64,000 bases of DNA from Polynucleobacter brandtiae (GTDB taxonomy: Bacteria; Pseudomonadota; Gammaproteobacteria; Burkholderiales; Burkholderiaceae), in contig NZ_PGTX01000001.1 in the NCBI RefSeq assembly GCF_002797575.1, positions 62,001 through 126,000 of the forward strand, written 5' to 3'. The position numbers were made by a program, and so were the translations under genes. A model generated the notes under the pieces. The model was not told the origin of the DNA. It did not search any database and was given only the letters and a program-made list of their open reading frames with translations. This document shows positions 38,110 to 46,436 of the stretch, one piece after another (position 1 is the first letter of the stretch; each line of letters begins with the position of its first letter).

Positions 38110-38760
38110 ATGACTAATCTGAGCATTCAAAGTGGGACTCCTACAACACGCGTTGCTGTTTTATTGCTTGCGGCAGGCGAGGGCAGTCGTTTAGGCGGTT
38201 ATCCCAAGGCTTTATTGAAGAAAGATGACCAAACCTTATTAGAGCATTTGGTGATCTCGACTAAGTCTATGGCGCCCATAGAGTTTGTAGCAGTTACGGG
38301 ATTTTATGCGGAGGCAATTGAGGGTGAAATCGATCGCCTTAATAGGGCGCATGACCTGAATATCAAAACTTGCTTGAACCCATATCCCGAAAAAGGCCAA
38401 TCCTCTTCCATTCGCCTGGGTCTAGAGTCGCTCCAAAGTGCATTTGACGTTCTATTCGTGGCTCTTTCTGATCAACCAGAAATAGGCTGTATGGAGATCA
38501 GTGAATTATTGGAGGGATTTACTAATCGACCTCCTGGAACTCAAATTGTTTTGCCTATGGTGGGCAAGCAACGGGGTAATCCAGTGTTATTTTCTAAGGG
38601 GGCAGTCGATGAAATCTTGGCGATTAGCCAAATGGTTTGCCGATCATATATGGATGCAAATCCAGCGTTAATTTATCGTCTAGACACAAATCGCCAGGCT
38701 TTCATACAAGACGTTGACACGCCAAAAGATATCAGCAAATATCAATTATCAAAAAGCTAG
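38110..38760 (+). CDS. MocA-like molybdenum cofactor nucleotidyltransferase
   Basis: Nucleotidyltransferase of the MobA/MocA fold, which adds CMP (or GMP) to molybdopterin. LLLAAGEGSRLGGYPKALL (about residues 18-36) is the NTP-binding start, ALSDQP is the metal-binding Asp motif, and GNPVLFSKG matches the MocA GxP(V/A)LF motif. GGYPKAL rather than GGxDK argues for MocA over MobA. Length 216. Probably works with the divergent XdhC protein on a Mo-hydroxylase. Confidence 0.85.
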   Translation: MTNLSIQSGTPTTRVAVLLLAAGEGSRLGGYPKALLKKDDQTLLEHLVISTKSMAPIEFVAVTGFYAEAIEGEIDRLNRAHDLNIKTCLNPYPEKGQSSSIRLGLESLQSAFDVLFVALSDQPEIGCMEISELLEGFTNRPPGTQIVLPMVGKQRGNPVLFSKGAVDEILAISQMVCRSYMDANPALIYRLDTNRQAFIQDVDTPKDISKYQLSKS

Positions 38761-38782
38761 TAGCGACTTTGCCACCATAAAA

Positions 38783-38836
38783 TTACTTAGGCTACCTAGG
38801 TAACTTAGGTAACTTAGGTAACTTAGGTAACTTAGG
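38783..38836. repeat. Six tandem 9-bp units (TAACTTAGG)
   Basis: Units read TTACTTAGG, CTACCTAGG and then four perfect TAACTTAGG copies, 54 bp in all. The array fills most of the gap between the convergent MocA-like and RidA genes and supplies the RidA stop codon. Length differences between strains are likely, as for other short tandem arrays. Confidence 0.95.
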
Positions 38837-39293
38837 CAATCTCGGCAATTAACTCGATTTCTACGCAAGCACCCAGCGGAATTTGGGCAACACCAAATGC
38901 ACTGCGGGCATGTTTGCCGACTTCTCCAAAGACCTCAAGCAAAAGCTCTGAGCAACCATTGATCACTAAGTGTTGCTCTGTGTATTGCTCTGTGGAATTT
39001 ACAAGCCCCATTACCTTAACGATGCGCTTTACTTTATCTAAAGAGCCTAAGTGCTCTTGCAGTGTTGCAATCAAATCAATAGCAATCGTTTTTGCGGCAG
39101 CTTTACCTGTTTCAGTGTCCATATCTAAACCCAATTTTCCGGCCCATGCCTTACCGTCTCTTTTGGCGATATGACCAGAGAGAAATACCGTATTGCCGGT
39201 AGTAACGGCCATTACATAAGCTGCTGCAGGCGGTCCAGGTGGGGGTAGGTTGATACCGAGAGTTTTGATTCTATCGCTAATGAAATTGGTCAT
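38832..39293 (-). CDS. RidA/YjgF family protein
   Basis: A 153-residue protein of the RidA (YER057c/UK114) fold. Family members hydrolyse reactive enamine/imine intermediates. VFLSGHIAKRDGK, LKVKRIVKVMGLVNST (about 80-100 region) and the C-terminal GVAQIPLGACVEIELIA fit; the canonical RidA Arg before a hydrophobic (ARSAFGVAQIPLG) is present. The frame can be extended to 39413, but this would overlap the upstream VWA gene, and the N-terminal part is not RidA-like. ATG 39293 is preferred. Confidence 0.88.
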   Translation of the reverse strand: MTNFISDRIKTLGINLPPPGPPAAAYVMAVTTGNTVFLSGHIAKRDGKAWAGKLGLDMDTETGKAAAKTIAIDLIATLQEHLGSLDKVKRIVKVMGLVNSTEQYTEQHLVINGCSELLLEVFGEVGKHARSAFGVAQIPLGACVEIELIAEIA

Positions 39294-39387
39294 GGGTTCT
39301 GTGTGGGTAGAAATAAAATTTAAGAAGTAAAAAGTAGAAAATCGGGAAATAAAAAAGCCACAAGTAAAAAAAGCTGATAGATCAATA

Positions 39388-40566
39388 TTACTTCGAAAGT
39401 TGTCGCATGGCACTCTCTAGGCCCTGTAATGTGACTGGATACATACGATTTTTCATGAGGCCCTGCAAGATGTCAATCGATTGCCGATATTGCCAAACAG
39501 ACTCAGGCTCTGGGTTTAACCAAGCAAAATTAGGAAAATGATCAATTAGTCGATGAATCCAATTTGCACCAGGTTCTGAATTATTATTTTCAACTGAGCC
39601 ATTCACGCTCAGTATTTCATATGGGGACATGGTGGCATCGCCAATAAAAATAAGTTTGTAGTCTGAGCTGTATTTATTAATGATGTCCTGAGTTAGCAGG
39701 ATCTGATCCCTTCTGCGGCGGTTACTCTGCCACAGATGCTCATAGACGCAATTATGAAAATAGTAATATTCAAGATGCTTAAATTCGGTTCTTACAGCTG
39801 TAAATAATTCAGAGATGCGCTGTATGTGGTCGTCCATTGATCCACCAACATCCATTAGCAGTAAAACTTTGACTTGGTTATGTCGCTCTGGCCGCATCTG
39901 AATATCTAGTATCCCAGCATTAGCTGCTGTTGAGTGGATGGTTTTGTCCAAGTCTAATTCAAGATTAGAGCCTTCTCTTGCAAAACGTCGTAAGCGACGC
40001 AGTGCCATTTTGAGATTACGCGTTCCAAGACTGACATTGCTGTCATAGTCTTTGAACTCACGCGCCTCCCATACCTTAATAGCAGTTCTATTTCCAGCGC
40101 TCTCGCCGCCAATACGGATGCCCTCGGGGTGGTATCCGCTGTGACCAAAAGGAGAAGAGCCTCCAGCGCCTATCCATTTATTACCGCCGCCATGCCATTC
40201 TTTTTGCTCTTTTAACAGCTCCTGTAAGCGCTTCTGTAGCGCTTCTAGTCCACCTAACTTCTTAAGGGCTGATTTTTCTTGAGCACTTAATACGCGCTGC
40301 AGTTTCTGTTCGAGCCAATCTAGGGGAATCTCTGGTGCCAGAGAGATGATGCGCTCTATTCCTTTAAAATACGCGCCAAAAACTTGGTCAAATCGATCAA
40401 AATATTGCTCATCTTTGACTAGAGTCATTCGGGCAAGTTGATAAAACTCATCAATCGAGGGGTTGATGACGTTCTGCTTTAAGGCATCTAACAGCGTGAG
40501 AAATTCTCGGACGGATACCGGTATCTTGGCTTCTTTTAAATTAAGAAAAAATTGAATAAGCATCAA
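39388..40566 (-). CDS. VWA-domain protein, CoxE-like
   Basis: A von Willebrand factor A domain at about residues 225-392 with MIDAS motif DVGGSMD (DxGxS) and the Thr/Asp loop IFIGDATMSP. The N-terminal half (residues 1-120) is helical with MLIQFFLNLKEAKIPVSVREFL, the start seen in CoxE-type proteins. Such proteins work with a MoxR/CoxD ATPase to mature metal enzymes; the ATPase gene lies 24 bp upstream. Length 392 is normal for CoxE-like proteins. Confidence 0.85.
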   Translation of the reverse strand: MMLIQFFLNLKEAKIPVSVREFLTLLDALKQNVINPSIDEFYQLARMTLVKDEQYFDRFDQVFGAYFKGIERIISLAPEIPLDWLEQKLQRVLSAQEKSALKKLGGLEALQKRLQELLKEQKEWHGGGNKWIGAGGSSPFGHSGYHPEGIRIGGESAGNRTAIKVWEAREFKDYDSNVSLGTRNLKMALRRLRRFAREGSNLELDLDKTIHSTAANAGILDIQMRPERHNQVKVLLLMDVGGSMDDHIQRISELFTAVRTEFKHLEYYYFHNCVYEHLWQSNRRRRDQILLTQDIINKYSSDYKLIFIGDATMSPYEILSVNGSVENNNSEPGANWIHRLIDHFPNFAWLNPEPESVWQYRQSIDILQGLMKNRMYPVTLQGLESAMRQLSK

Positions 40567-40590
40567 ATGCTAACGTTTTGATTTTAAATA

Positions 40591-41442
40591 TTAGCGATGA
40601 TTGCGATTCATGGTGATTAAACGCTCAAACAAATGAACGTCTTGCTCATTCTTCAGTAGTGCCCCATGCAAGGGCGGTACTGAAATCTTTTCCTCCGAGC
40701 TATAAAGGGCCTCAGCAGGAATATCTTCAGCAAGTAAAAGCTTTAACCAATCGATTAATTCAGAAGTGGATGGTTTCTTTTTTAGTCCTGGAAGGGATCT
40801 GATTTGATAAAAGGATTTGAGCGCCGCTTCTAAAAGATCGTGTTTTATGTGGGGATGATGCACATCCACAATGCTTTGCATGGTTTGCGCGTTGGGAAAG
40901 GAGATGTAATGAAAAAAGCAGCGACGCAAAAAAGCGTCAGGAAGCTCTTTTTCATTATTCGATGTAATGATTACTAAAGGACGGTGTTTTGCTTGAATGA
41001 GTTCACGGGTCTCATAGACATAAAATTCCATACGATCGATTTCTCGTAAAAGGTCGTTTGGAAACTCAATATCTGCTTTATCAATTTCATCAATTAGAAG
41101 GACGACTGGTTCATCCGCTTCGAACGCCTGCCATAACACCCCTTTAATGATGTAGTTCGCAATATCTTTCACCTTTGCATCGCCCAACTGCGAGTCACGC
41201 AAACGGCTCACGGCATCATATTCATACAAGCCCTGTTGTGCTTTTGTAGTGGATTTAATGTGCCATTGCATCAGCGGCATATTGAGAGCTTGAGCTACTT
41301 CTTCCGCCAGCATTGTTTTGCCCGTTCCCGGCTCGCCTTTAATGAGAAGAGGGCGTCCAAGCGTGATGGCCGCATTGACGGCTAATTTAAGATCTTCCGT
41401 TGCTACATAGCTCTGGGATCCATCAAAGCGGGATTTGTTCAC
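40591..41442 (-). CDS. MoxR-family AAA+ ATPase, CoxD-like
   Basis: AAA+ chaperone ATPase. Walker A GEPGTGKT is at residues 36-43, Walker B is VLLIDEIDKAD, sensor 1 is ITSNNEKELPDAFLRRCFF with the Arg finger pair. Length 283 with the compact MoxR C-terminal lid. CoxD uses this fold in assembling the active site of CO dehydrogenase. It heads a two-gene unit with the VWA protein gene. Confidence 0.9.
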   Translation of the reverse strand: MNKSRFDGSQSYVATEDLKLAVNAAITLGRPLLIKGEPGTGKTMLAEEVAQALNMPLMQWHIKSTTKAQQGLYEYDAVSRLRDSQLGDAKVKDIANYIIKGVLWQAFEADEPVVLLIDEIDKADIEFPNDLLREIDRMEFYVYETRELIQAKHRPLVIITSNNEKELPDAFLRRCFFHYISFPNAQTMQSIVDVHHPHIKHDLLEAALKSFYQIRSLPGLKKKPSTSELIDWLKLLLAEDIPAEALYSSEEKISVPPLHGALLKNEQDVHLFERLITMNRNHR

Positions 41443-41561
41443 AGTGATCTTTCGGTATTTAATTCGGTGTCGGCAAGGCTAAAGTATAGGGAATGAAGCT
41501 CAAATTTTGATACTTTTGTTGATTTAAGAGCTTTGGATGCAGGTTGAATTGCGCTCTCCGC

Positions 41562-41567
41562 TATAAT
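41562..41567 (+). promoter_or_regulatory. Candidate -10 for cytochrome genes
   Basis: A perfect TATAAT lies 43 bp before the ATG of the first cytochrome c gene (41611). No convincing -35 is found at 16-18 bp. The start would be near 41574. Assigned by eye. Confidence 0.4.
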
Positions 41568-41610
41568 CGTGGGCAATTGATCCATATCGAACTCGTTAAT
41601 GATGATTTCC

Positions 41611-41976
41611 ATGAAAAAACACTTACTTCTTACTCAATTAGCCCTTTGTGCTGGTTTTGCTTTAGCTAGCTTGTCTGTTCAAGCTGCCGATGTTCAGGGC
41701 TCGGCTAAAGCAGGTCAAGGCAAAGTGTGGCTTTGCGTCGGCTGCCATGCAATCCCTGACTATCGCGCTGACTATCCTTTTGTATACAAGGTTCCCATGA
41801 TTGGCGGTCAAAATGCTGCCTATATTGCAAGTGCACTAAGCGCCTACAAAAAAGGCGAAAGAAAGCATCCAACGATGCGTGCAATTGCGGGTAGCTTGTC
41901 GGATCAAGATATGGCCGATATTGGCGAGTACTACGCTGCACAAACTGCCGCCACACCACCCAACCCATTGAAGTGA
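41611..41976 (+). CDS. Secreted c-type cytochrome
   Basis: A signal peptide (about 25 residues, ending VQA) is followed by one heme-binding motif CVGCH. A distal Met is likely from KHPTMRAIAG. At 121 residues it is a small class I cytochrome c of the periplasm; ATG 41599 would add four residues, but the Lys-rich signal start argues for 41611. It is followed after 17 bp by a second cytochrome gene. Confidence 0.9.
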   Translation: MKKHLLLTQLALCAGFALASLSVQAADVQGSAKAGQGKVWLCVGCHAIPDYRADYPFVYKVPMIGGQNAAYIASALSAYKKGERKHPTMRAIAGSLSDQDMADIGEYYAAQTAATPPNPLK

Positions 41977-41993
41977 TATTCAGAGACATATTT

Positions 41994-42347
41994 ATGAAAT
42001 TCGCCCTAATTACTACTTTGTTGATCTCAAGTCTTGGCTTGGCTACTGTTTCTAATGCTGCTAGCGTTGAAAAAGGCAAGGCTCTTTCTGAAACGGGCAA
42101 TTGCGCATCTTGCCATGGGGCAGGTTTAAATGCGCCAATTTTGCCCGCTTATCCTAAGCTTGCTGGCCAATACTCTGAATATGTTTATTACGCGCTTCGG
42201 GCTTACAAGGTCGGCAATAGCAATCCTCAATTTGGTCGCAATAATGCCATTATGACTAGTCAGGTTCAACCTTATTCAGACCAAGATCTGCATGATTTAG
42301 CTGCTTATGTTGGCTCTTTGCCTGGGAATTTCGTTATTAAGAAGTAA
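41994..42347 (+). CDS. Secreted c-type cytochrome
   Basis: A signal peptide (about 21 residues, ending SNA) precedes a CASCH heme motif; the likely distal Met lies in NNAIMTSQVQPYS. Length 117. The upstream in-frame GTG 41973 overlaps the previous gene, and ATG 41994 starts directly at the signal peptide, so the latter is used. Together the two cytochromes probably carry electrons in the periplasm; paired small cytochromes accompany some molybdenum hydroxylases, which fits the neighbouring accessory genes, but this is inference. Confidence 0.9.
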   Translation: MKFALITTLLISSLGLATVSNAASVEKGKALSETGNCASCHGAGLNAPILPAYPKLAGQYSEYVYYALRAYKVGNSNPQFGRNNAIMTSQVQPYSDQDLHDLAAYVGSLPGNFVIKK

Positions 42348-42383
42348 TGCAAGCTTACTTCAGCCCCTAGGCTGAGGATACTC

Positions 42384-42428
42384 AAAAGCTTAGCCTGTTG
42401 GTTTGCCCAATAGCTAAGCTTTTTTCTT
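42384..42428. terminator. Bidirectional terminator between cytochrome and gntR genes
   Basis: AAAAGCTTAGC (42384-42394) and GCTAAGCTTTT (42413-42423) form a perfect 11-bp stem; TTGG/CCAA adds an inner helix. T-runs flank both sides, so it can end transcription of the plus-strand cytochromes and of the minus-strand gntR. Confidence 0.88.
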
Positions 42429-42430
42429 TT

Positions 42431-43069
42431 CTATTTTGTGGCTTCGAGCCCATAAGCAAGGTGATTTCGCATCGCTGCCTCGGCGGCAATAGGGTCTCTT
42501 TTTAAGATCGCTTCCAAAATAGCCCGGTGCTCTACTAGCGAGCTAAGCAATCGCCCTGATCTACTCAGCGAATCTCGGCGCTGGAGTTTGAGCACCTTTC
42601 TAAGGTCGTTAATGACGCCATTCATCCAGGTATTTCCGGCTATTTCTTGTATTAGCTCATGAAATTTGACATTTATTTCAAAGAATTGCTCTAAATTTCG
42701 GTCTGCAGCAGCTGTTTCTAAGCGTTGGTGCAAGTCATCAAGTTGGGTAAGCTCATTCTCAGTGGCTTTTAAAGCGGTTTCTTTAGCTGCCTGACCCTCA
42801 AGTAAGGACAGGACAGTAAAGATTTGCTCTAAGTCACTGCGCTCAACCTCGGTTACATAGGCCCCACGATTCATTTTGGTAGTAACAAGGCCTTCCGAGG
42901 CCAACACCTTTATTGCTTCTCGCATTGGTGTGCGACTAATGCCAAATTCTATGGCCAGGCTTTGTTCATCCAACCAACTTCCTGGCGTGATTTCATGGGC
43001 GAAGATTTGCGCCCTTAGCCGTTCCGCTACCTCTTCATATAAAGGCCTGTTTAGTAACTTTGTATTCAT
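42431..43069 (-). CDS. GntR-family (FadR/FCD) transcriptional regulator
   Basis: An N-terminal winged helix (residues 8-75: PLYEEVAERLRAQIFAHEITPGSWL, EFGISRTPMREAIKVLASEGLV) is followed by an FCD-type all-helical ligand domain (to residue 212). FCD regulators usually bind organic acids. It is divergent from the methylmalonyl-CoA mutase operon. A perfect 10-bp palindrome 4 bp before its own start codon is a candidate operator, so it probably represses itself and the mutase/carboxylase genes. The inducer is not known. Confidence 0.9.
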   Translation of the reverse strand: MNTKLLNRPLYEEVAERLRAQIFAHEITPGSWLDEQSLAIEFGISRTPMREAIKVLASEGLVTTKMNRGAYVTEVERSDLEQIFTVLSLLEGQAAKETALKATENELTQLDDLHQRLETAAADRNLEQFFEINVKFHELIQEIAGNTWMNGVINDLRKVLKLQRRDSLSRSGRLLSSLVEHRAILEAILKRDPIAAEAAMRNHLAYGLEATK

Positions 43070-43073
43070 AATT

Positions 43074-43094
43074 ATGTATACATTATGTAGACAA
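43074..43094. promoter_or_regulatory. Two candidate GntR operators
   Basis: ATGTATACAT (43074-43083) is a perfect palindrome of the type bound by GntR/FCD proteins (TnGTnnACnA-like). A near copy, ATGTAGACAA, follows at 43085-43094, one helical turn away. Both lie in the leader of gntR, upstream of the mutase gene. Confidence 0.6.
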
Positions 43095-43172
43095 ACATCA
43101 ATAAGTCAAGCAAAATAGATCAACTATTGAATAAATTTATATAAGTGCAGTAAAGCCAACTAGGAGTGCTTT

Positions 43173-45386
43173 ATGAGTAGTAGCGACAACACATCTAACA
43201 AGAAGTCCGATAAATCTCATTTTCAGAATAGTGTTTGGCCGGACGTTCCAGAAAGCAATTTAGAAGACTGGGTGAAGTCAGCTCAAAAATCAGCACCCAA
43301 TGGCGACGTCAGTCAGCTGGGATGGGAGACGCCAGATGGCATCCATCTCAAAGCGCTTTATACCTCTGAGGATATTGAGGGCCTGCAATATGCCAATTCC
43401 TTACCGGGATTTGAGCCATTCGTGCGCGGCCCGCAGGCTACTATGTACTCGGTTCGCCCCTGGACTATTCGTCAGTACGCTGGATTTTCGACAGCAGAAG
43501 AATCTAATGCTTTCTATCGTAAAGCTTTGGCCGCAGGCGGACAAGGGGTTTCCGTTGCATTTGACTTGGCGACCCATCGGGGTTATGACTCTGATCATCC
43601 GCGTGTTACTGGAGACGTAGGGAAGGCCGGTGTTGCTATAGATTCTGTGGAGGATATGAAAATATTGTTTAACGGCATTCCGTTAGACAAAGTATCTGTT
43701 TCTATGACTATGAATGGTGCAGTACTGCCAGTCTTGGCGGGCTACATCGTTGCTGGTGAGGAACAAGGCGTAAAGCAAGAGCTACTCTCAGGAACAATTC
43801 AGAACGATATTCTGAAAGAGTTCATGGTGCGCAATACTTATATTTATCCACCAGAGCCTTCAATTCGCATCATTGGCGACATTATTGAGTACACCGCAAA
43901 GCATATGCCGAAATTTAATTCCATTTCAATTTCGGGTTACCACATGCAAGAGGCTGGCGCAAATCAAGTACTCGAGCTCGCATTTACTTTGGCTGATGGT
44001 AAGGAGTATGTCAAGACAGCGCTAGAAAAAGGTTTAGATATTGATGGCTTTGCCGGCAGACTATCGTTCTTCTTTGCGATTGGAATGAATTTCTACCTTG
44101 AGGTTGCCAAGCTTCGCGCGGCGCGTTTGTTATGGTGGCGCATGATGAAATCCTTCGAACCAAAAAATCCAAAGTCTCTCATGTTGCGCACACACTGCCA
44201 AACTTCTGGTTGGTCATTAACAGAGCAGGATCCCTACAACAATGTGGTTCGGACTACGGTAGAGGCAATGGCGGCAGTCTTTGGCGGAACACAATCACTG
44301 CACACCAACTCTTTTGATGAGGCGATTGCATTGCCTTCTCAAACTTCTAGTCGCATCGCCCGCAATACTCAACTGATCTTGCAAGAAGAGACCCATATTA
44401 CTAGCGTGATTGATCCATGGGCTGGCTCATACATGATGGAAAATCTTACCCAAGAAATGGCCGACAAAGCCTGGGAAATTATTCAGGAAGTCGAGGCCAT
44501 GGGTGGTATGACCAAGGCCGTACAAAGTGGTTGGGCTAAGTTAAAAATTGAAGCTGCTGCTGCTGAAAAACAAGCCAAGATTGATTCTGGATCGGATGTG
44601 ATCGTTGGCGTAAATAAATACAAGTTGGAAAAAGAGGATCTTGTTGATGTATTGATGATTGATAACGATCGTGTTCGTGAAAGTCAGATTGCGCGTTTAA
44701 AGGATATTCGCGCCAAACGAGATCCTAAAAAAGTAGAGGCTGCATTAGAGGCCATCACGCAGGCTGCACAATCAGGTACTGGTAACTTATTAGAATTATC
44801 GGTACAGGCAATTCGTTTACGGGCAACAGTTGGTGAGGTATCGGATGCTTTAGAAAAAGTATACGGGCGTCATCGTGCCGATACTCAAAAGGTGACAGGT
44901 GTGTATGCAGCCGCTTATGACTCAGCAGAAGGCTGGGATAAATTGAAGGTTGAGATTGCTGACTTTGCCAAAGACTTCGGTCGGCGCCCACGTGTGATGA
45001 TTGCTAAATTAGGTCAGGATGGTCATGATCGCGGCGCCAAAGTGGTTGCTACTGCTTTTGCTGACTTGGGTTTTGATGTGGATATTGGACCGTTGTTTCA
45101 GACGCCTGAGGAGTGTGCGCGTCAAGCGATTGAAAATGACGTGCATGCATTGGGCGTCTCTACCTTAGCCGCTGGGCATAAAACTTTAGTTCCGGCCATT
45201 ATTGCTGAGCTCCGGAAACAGGGTGCAGATGACATCATCGTTTTCGTTGGCGGAGTAATTCCTAAGCAGGATTATGAATTCTTATATGAATCTGGCGTGA
45301 AAGGAATCTACGGCCCCGGTACTCCGATACCTGCCTCAGCCAAGGATGTTCTTGAGCAAATTCGTAAATCAGCAAAACCAATCTGA
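43173..45386 (+). CDS. mcm: Methylmalonyl-CoA mutase
   Basis: Adenosylcobalamin enzyme converting (R)-methylmalonyl-CoA to succinyl-CoA. The catalytic barrel spans about residues 40-560 ([53 protein letters not shown]). The C-terminal B12-binding domain has DGHDRG at 616-621 with His618 as lower axial ligand and the GGVIP loop. Both halves are in one polypeptide of 737 residues, the usual single-chain form. An AGGAG stands about 7 nt before the ATG. Followed by its GTPase chaperone gene. Confidence 0.97.
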   Translation: MSSSDNTSNKKSDKSHFQNSVWPDVPESNLEDWVKSAQKSAPNGDVSQLGWETPDGIHLKALYTSEDIEGLQYANSLPGFEPFVRGPQATMYSVRPWTIRQYAGFSTAEESNAFYRKALAAGGQGVSVAFDLATHRGYDSDHPRVTGDVGKAGVAIDSVEDMKILFNGIPLDKVSVSMTMNGAVLPVLAGYIVAGEEQGVKQELLSGTIQNDILKEFMVRNTYIYPPEPSIRIIGDIIEYTAKHMPKFNSISISGYHMQEAGANQVLELAFTLADGKEYVKTALEKGLDIDGFAGRLSFFFAIGMNFYLEVAKLRAARLLWWRMMKSFEPKNPKSLMLRTHCQTSGWSLTEQDPYNNVVRTTVEAMAAVFGGTQSLHTNSFDEAIALPSQTSSRIARNTQLILQEETHITSVIDPWAGSYMMENLTQEMADKAWEIIQEVEAMGGMTKAVQSGWAKLKIEAAAAEKQAKIDSGSDVIVGVNKYKLEKEDLVDVLMIDNDRVRESQIARLKDIRAKRDPKKVEAALEAITQAAQSGTGNLLELSVQAIRLRATVGEVSDALEKVYGRHRADTQKVTGVYAAAYDSAEGWDKLKVEIADFAKDFGRRPRVMIAKLGQDGHDRGAKVVATAFADLGFDVDIGPLFQTPEECARQAIENDVHALGVSTLAAGHKTLVPAIIAELRKQGADDIIVFVGGVIPKQDYEFLYESGVKGIYGPGTPIPASAKDVLEQIRKSAKPI

Positions 45387-45401
45387 GTTTGATAGGTGAT
45401 C

Positions 45402-46427
45402 ATGCTTAGCAATGTTGACCGAACATTAGTGGATGACTTGACTGGAGGTCCTTCGTACGCCCAACGTAGAGCCTTAGCCAAAATCATCACCTTATTGGAG
45501 TCGACACGCTTAGACCATCGCCATCGTGCGGATGATGTCTTAAACACCTTGTTACCTAAAACTGGGAATTCCTTTAGGTTGGGTATCTCTGGTGTGCCTG
45601 GTGTTGGTAAATCTACTTTGATTGAAACGCTTGGACTTTATCTGATTGAGCAAGGTCATCGGGTTGCTGTGTTAGCAATCGATCCATCGTCAAGCCTATC
45701 TGGCGGCTCTATTTTGGGTGACAAAACTCGGATGGAAAGACTTTCTGTTTTAGATAACGCCTTTATTCGGCCTAGCCCATCCTCTGGGACTTTAGGCGGC
45801 GTTGCCGAAAAGACCCGTGAGGCAATGTTAGTTGCCGAAGCTGCAGGTTTTGACGTAATCATTGTTGAGACGGTAGGTGTAGGGCAAAGCGAAATTGCTG
45901 TTGCTGGAATGACTGATCTGTTTTTATTGTTACAACTACCGAATGCTGGCGACGATCTTCAAGCAATAAAAAAAGGCGTGATGGAGTTGGCTGATCTGAT
46001 CGTGATTAATAAAGCAGATATCGATATGGATGCTGCTATGCGTGCGCAGTTATTTATATCTAGTTCTTTACGGTTATTAGGATTTCAAGGTAACCCTGAT
46101 CACGCTTCTCATGATCAAGCATTTTGGCACCCCACAGTGATGACGATGAGCGCATTACAGGGTCAAGGTATCCCTGAATTATGGGAAAAAATATGCCACT
46201 TTCAAACCATACAACAGGCCAATGGCCAATTGCAATCTCGTCGCCAACAACAATCTGGCGCCTGGATGTGGGACAGAATTGATGCAGGGCTGAAAAACGC
46301 CTTTCGTAATCACCCTGAAGTACAAAAACTCTTACCTAGCTTTATTGCTCAGGTCAATCAAGGAACGATGGCTTCATCTGTCGCTGCGCGACGTTTGCTG
46401 GAAGCCATGGGGCACGAATTTTTCTAA
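45402..46427 (+). CDS. meaB: MeaB/ArgK GTPase, mutase chaperone
   Basis: G3E-family GTPase that loads and protects the cobalamin of methylmalonyl-CoA mutase. P-loop GVPGVGKST lies near residue 63, with AIDPSSSLSGGSILGDKTRM, VETVGVGQSE and the base motif NKAD. A C-terminal dimerisation arm is present (QSGAWMWDRID). Length 341 from ATG 45402; an in-frame GTG at 45396 would add two residues, but AGGTGAT precedes the ATG. Lies 15 bp after mcm. Confidence 0.95.
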   Translation: MLSNVDRTLVDDLTGGPSYAQRRALAKIITLLESTRLDHRHRADDVLNTLLPKTGNSFRLGISGVPGVGKSTLIETLGLYLIEQGHRVAVLAIDPSSSLSGGSILGDKTRMERLSVLDNAFIRPSPSSGTLGGVAEKTREAMLVAEAAGFDVIIVETVGVGQSEIAVAGMTDLFLLLQLPNAGDDLQAIKKGVMELADLIVINKADIDMDAAMRAQLFISSSLRLLGFQGNPDHASHDQAFWHPTVMTMSALQGQGIPELWEKICHFQTIQQANGQLQSRRQQQSGAWMWDRIDAGLKNAFRNHPEVQKLLPSFIAQVNQGTMASSVAARRLLEAMGHEFF

Positions 46428-46436
46428 GGAATCGAC

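Noticed and set aside
38783-38836. CRISPR array
   Set aside because: The units are 9 bp, contiguous and without spacers, and no cas gene is present.
39294-39413. 40-residue extension of the RidA protein
   Set aside because: It overlaps the VWA gene, is not RidA-like, and ATG 39293 begins the conserved fold.
39388-41442. Methanol dehydrogenase maturation genes (moxR-type)
   Set aside because: No methanol dehydrogenase or pqq gene is seen; the neighbouring xdhC and mocA-like genes point to a molybdenum-enzyme role.
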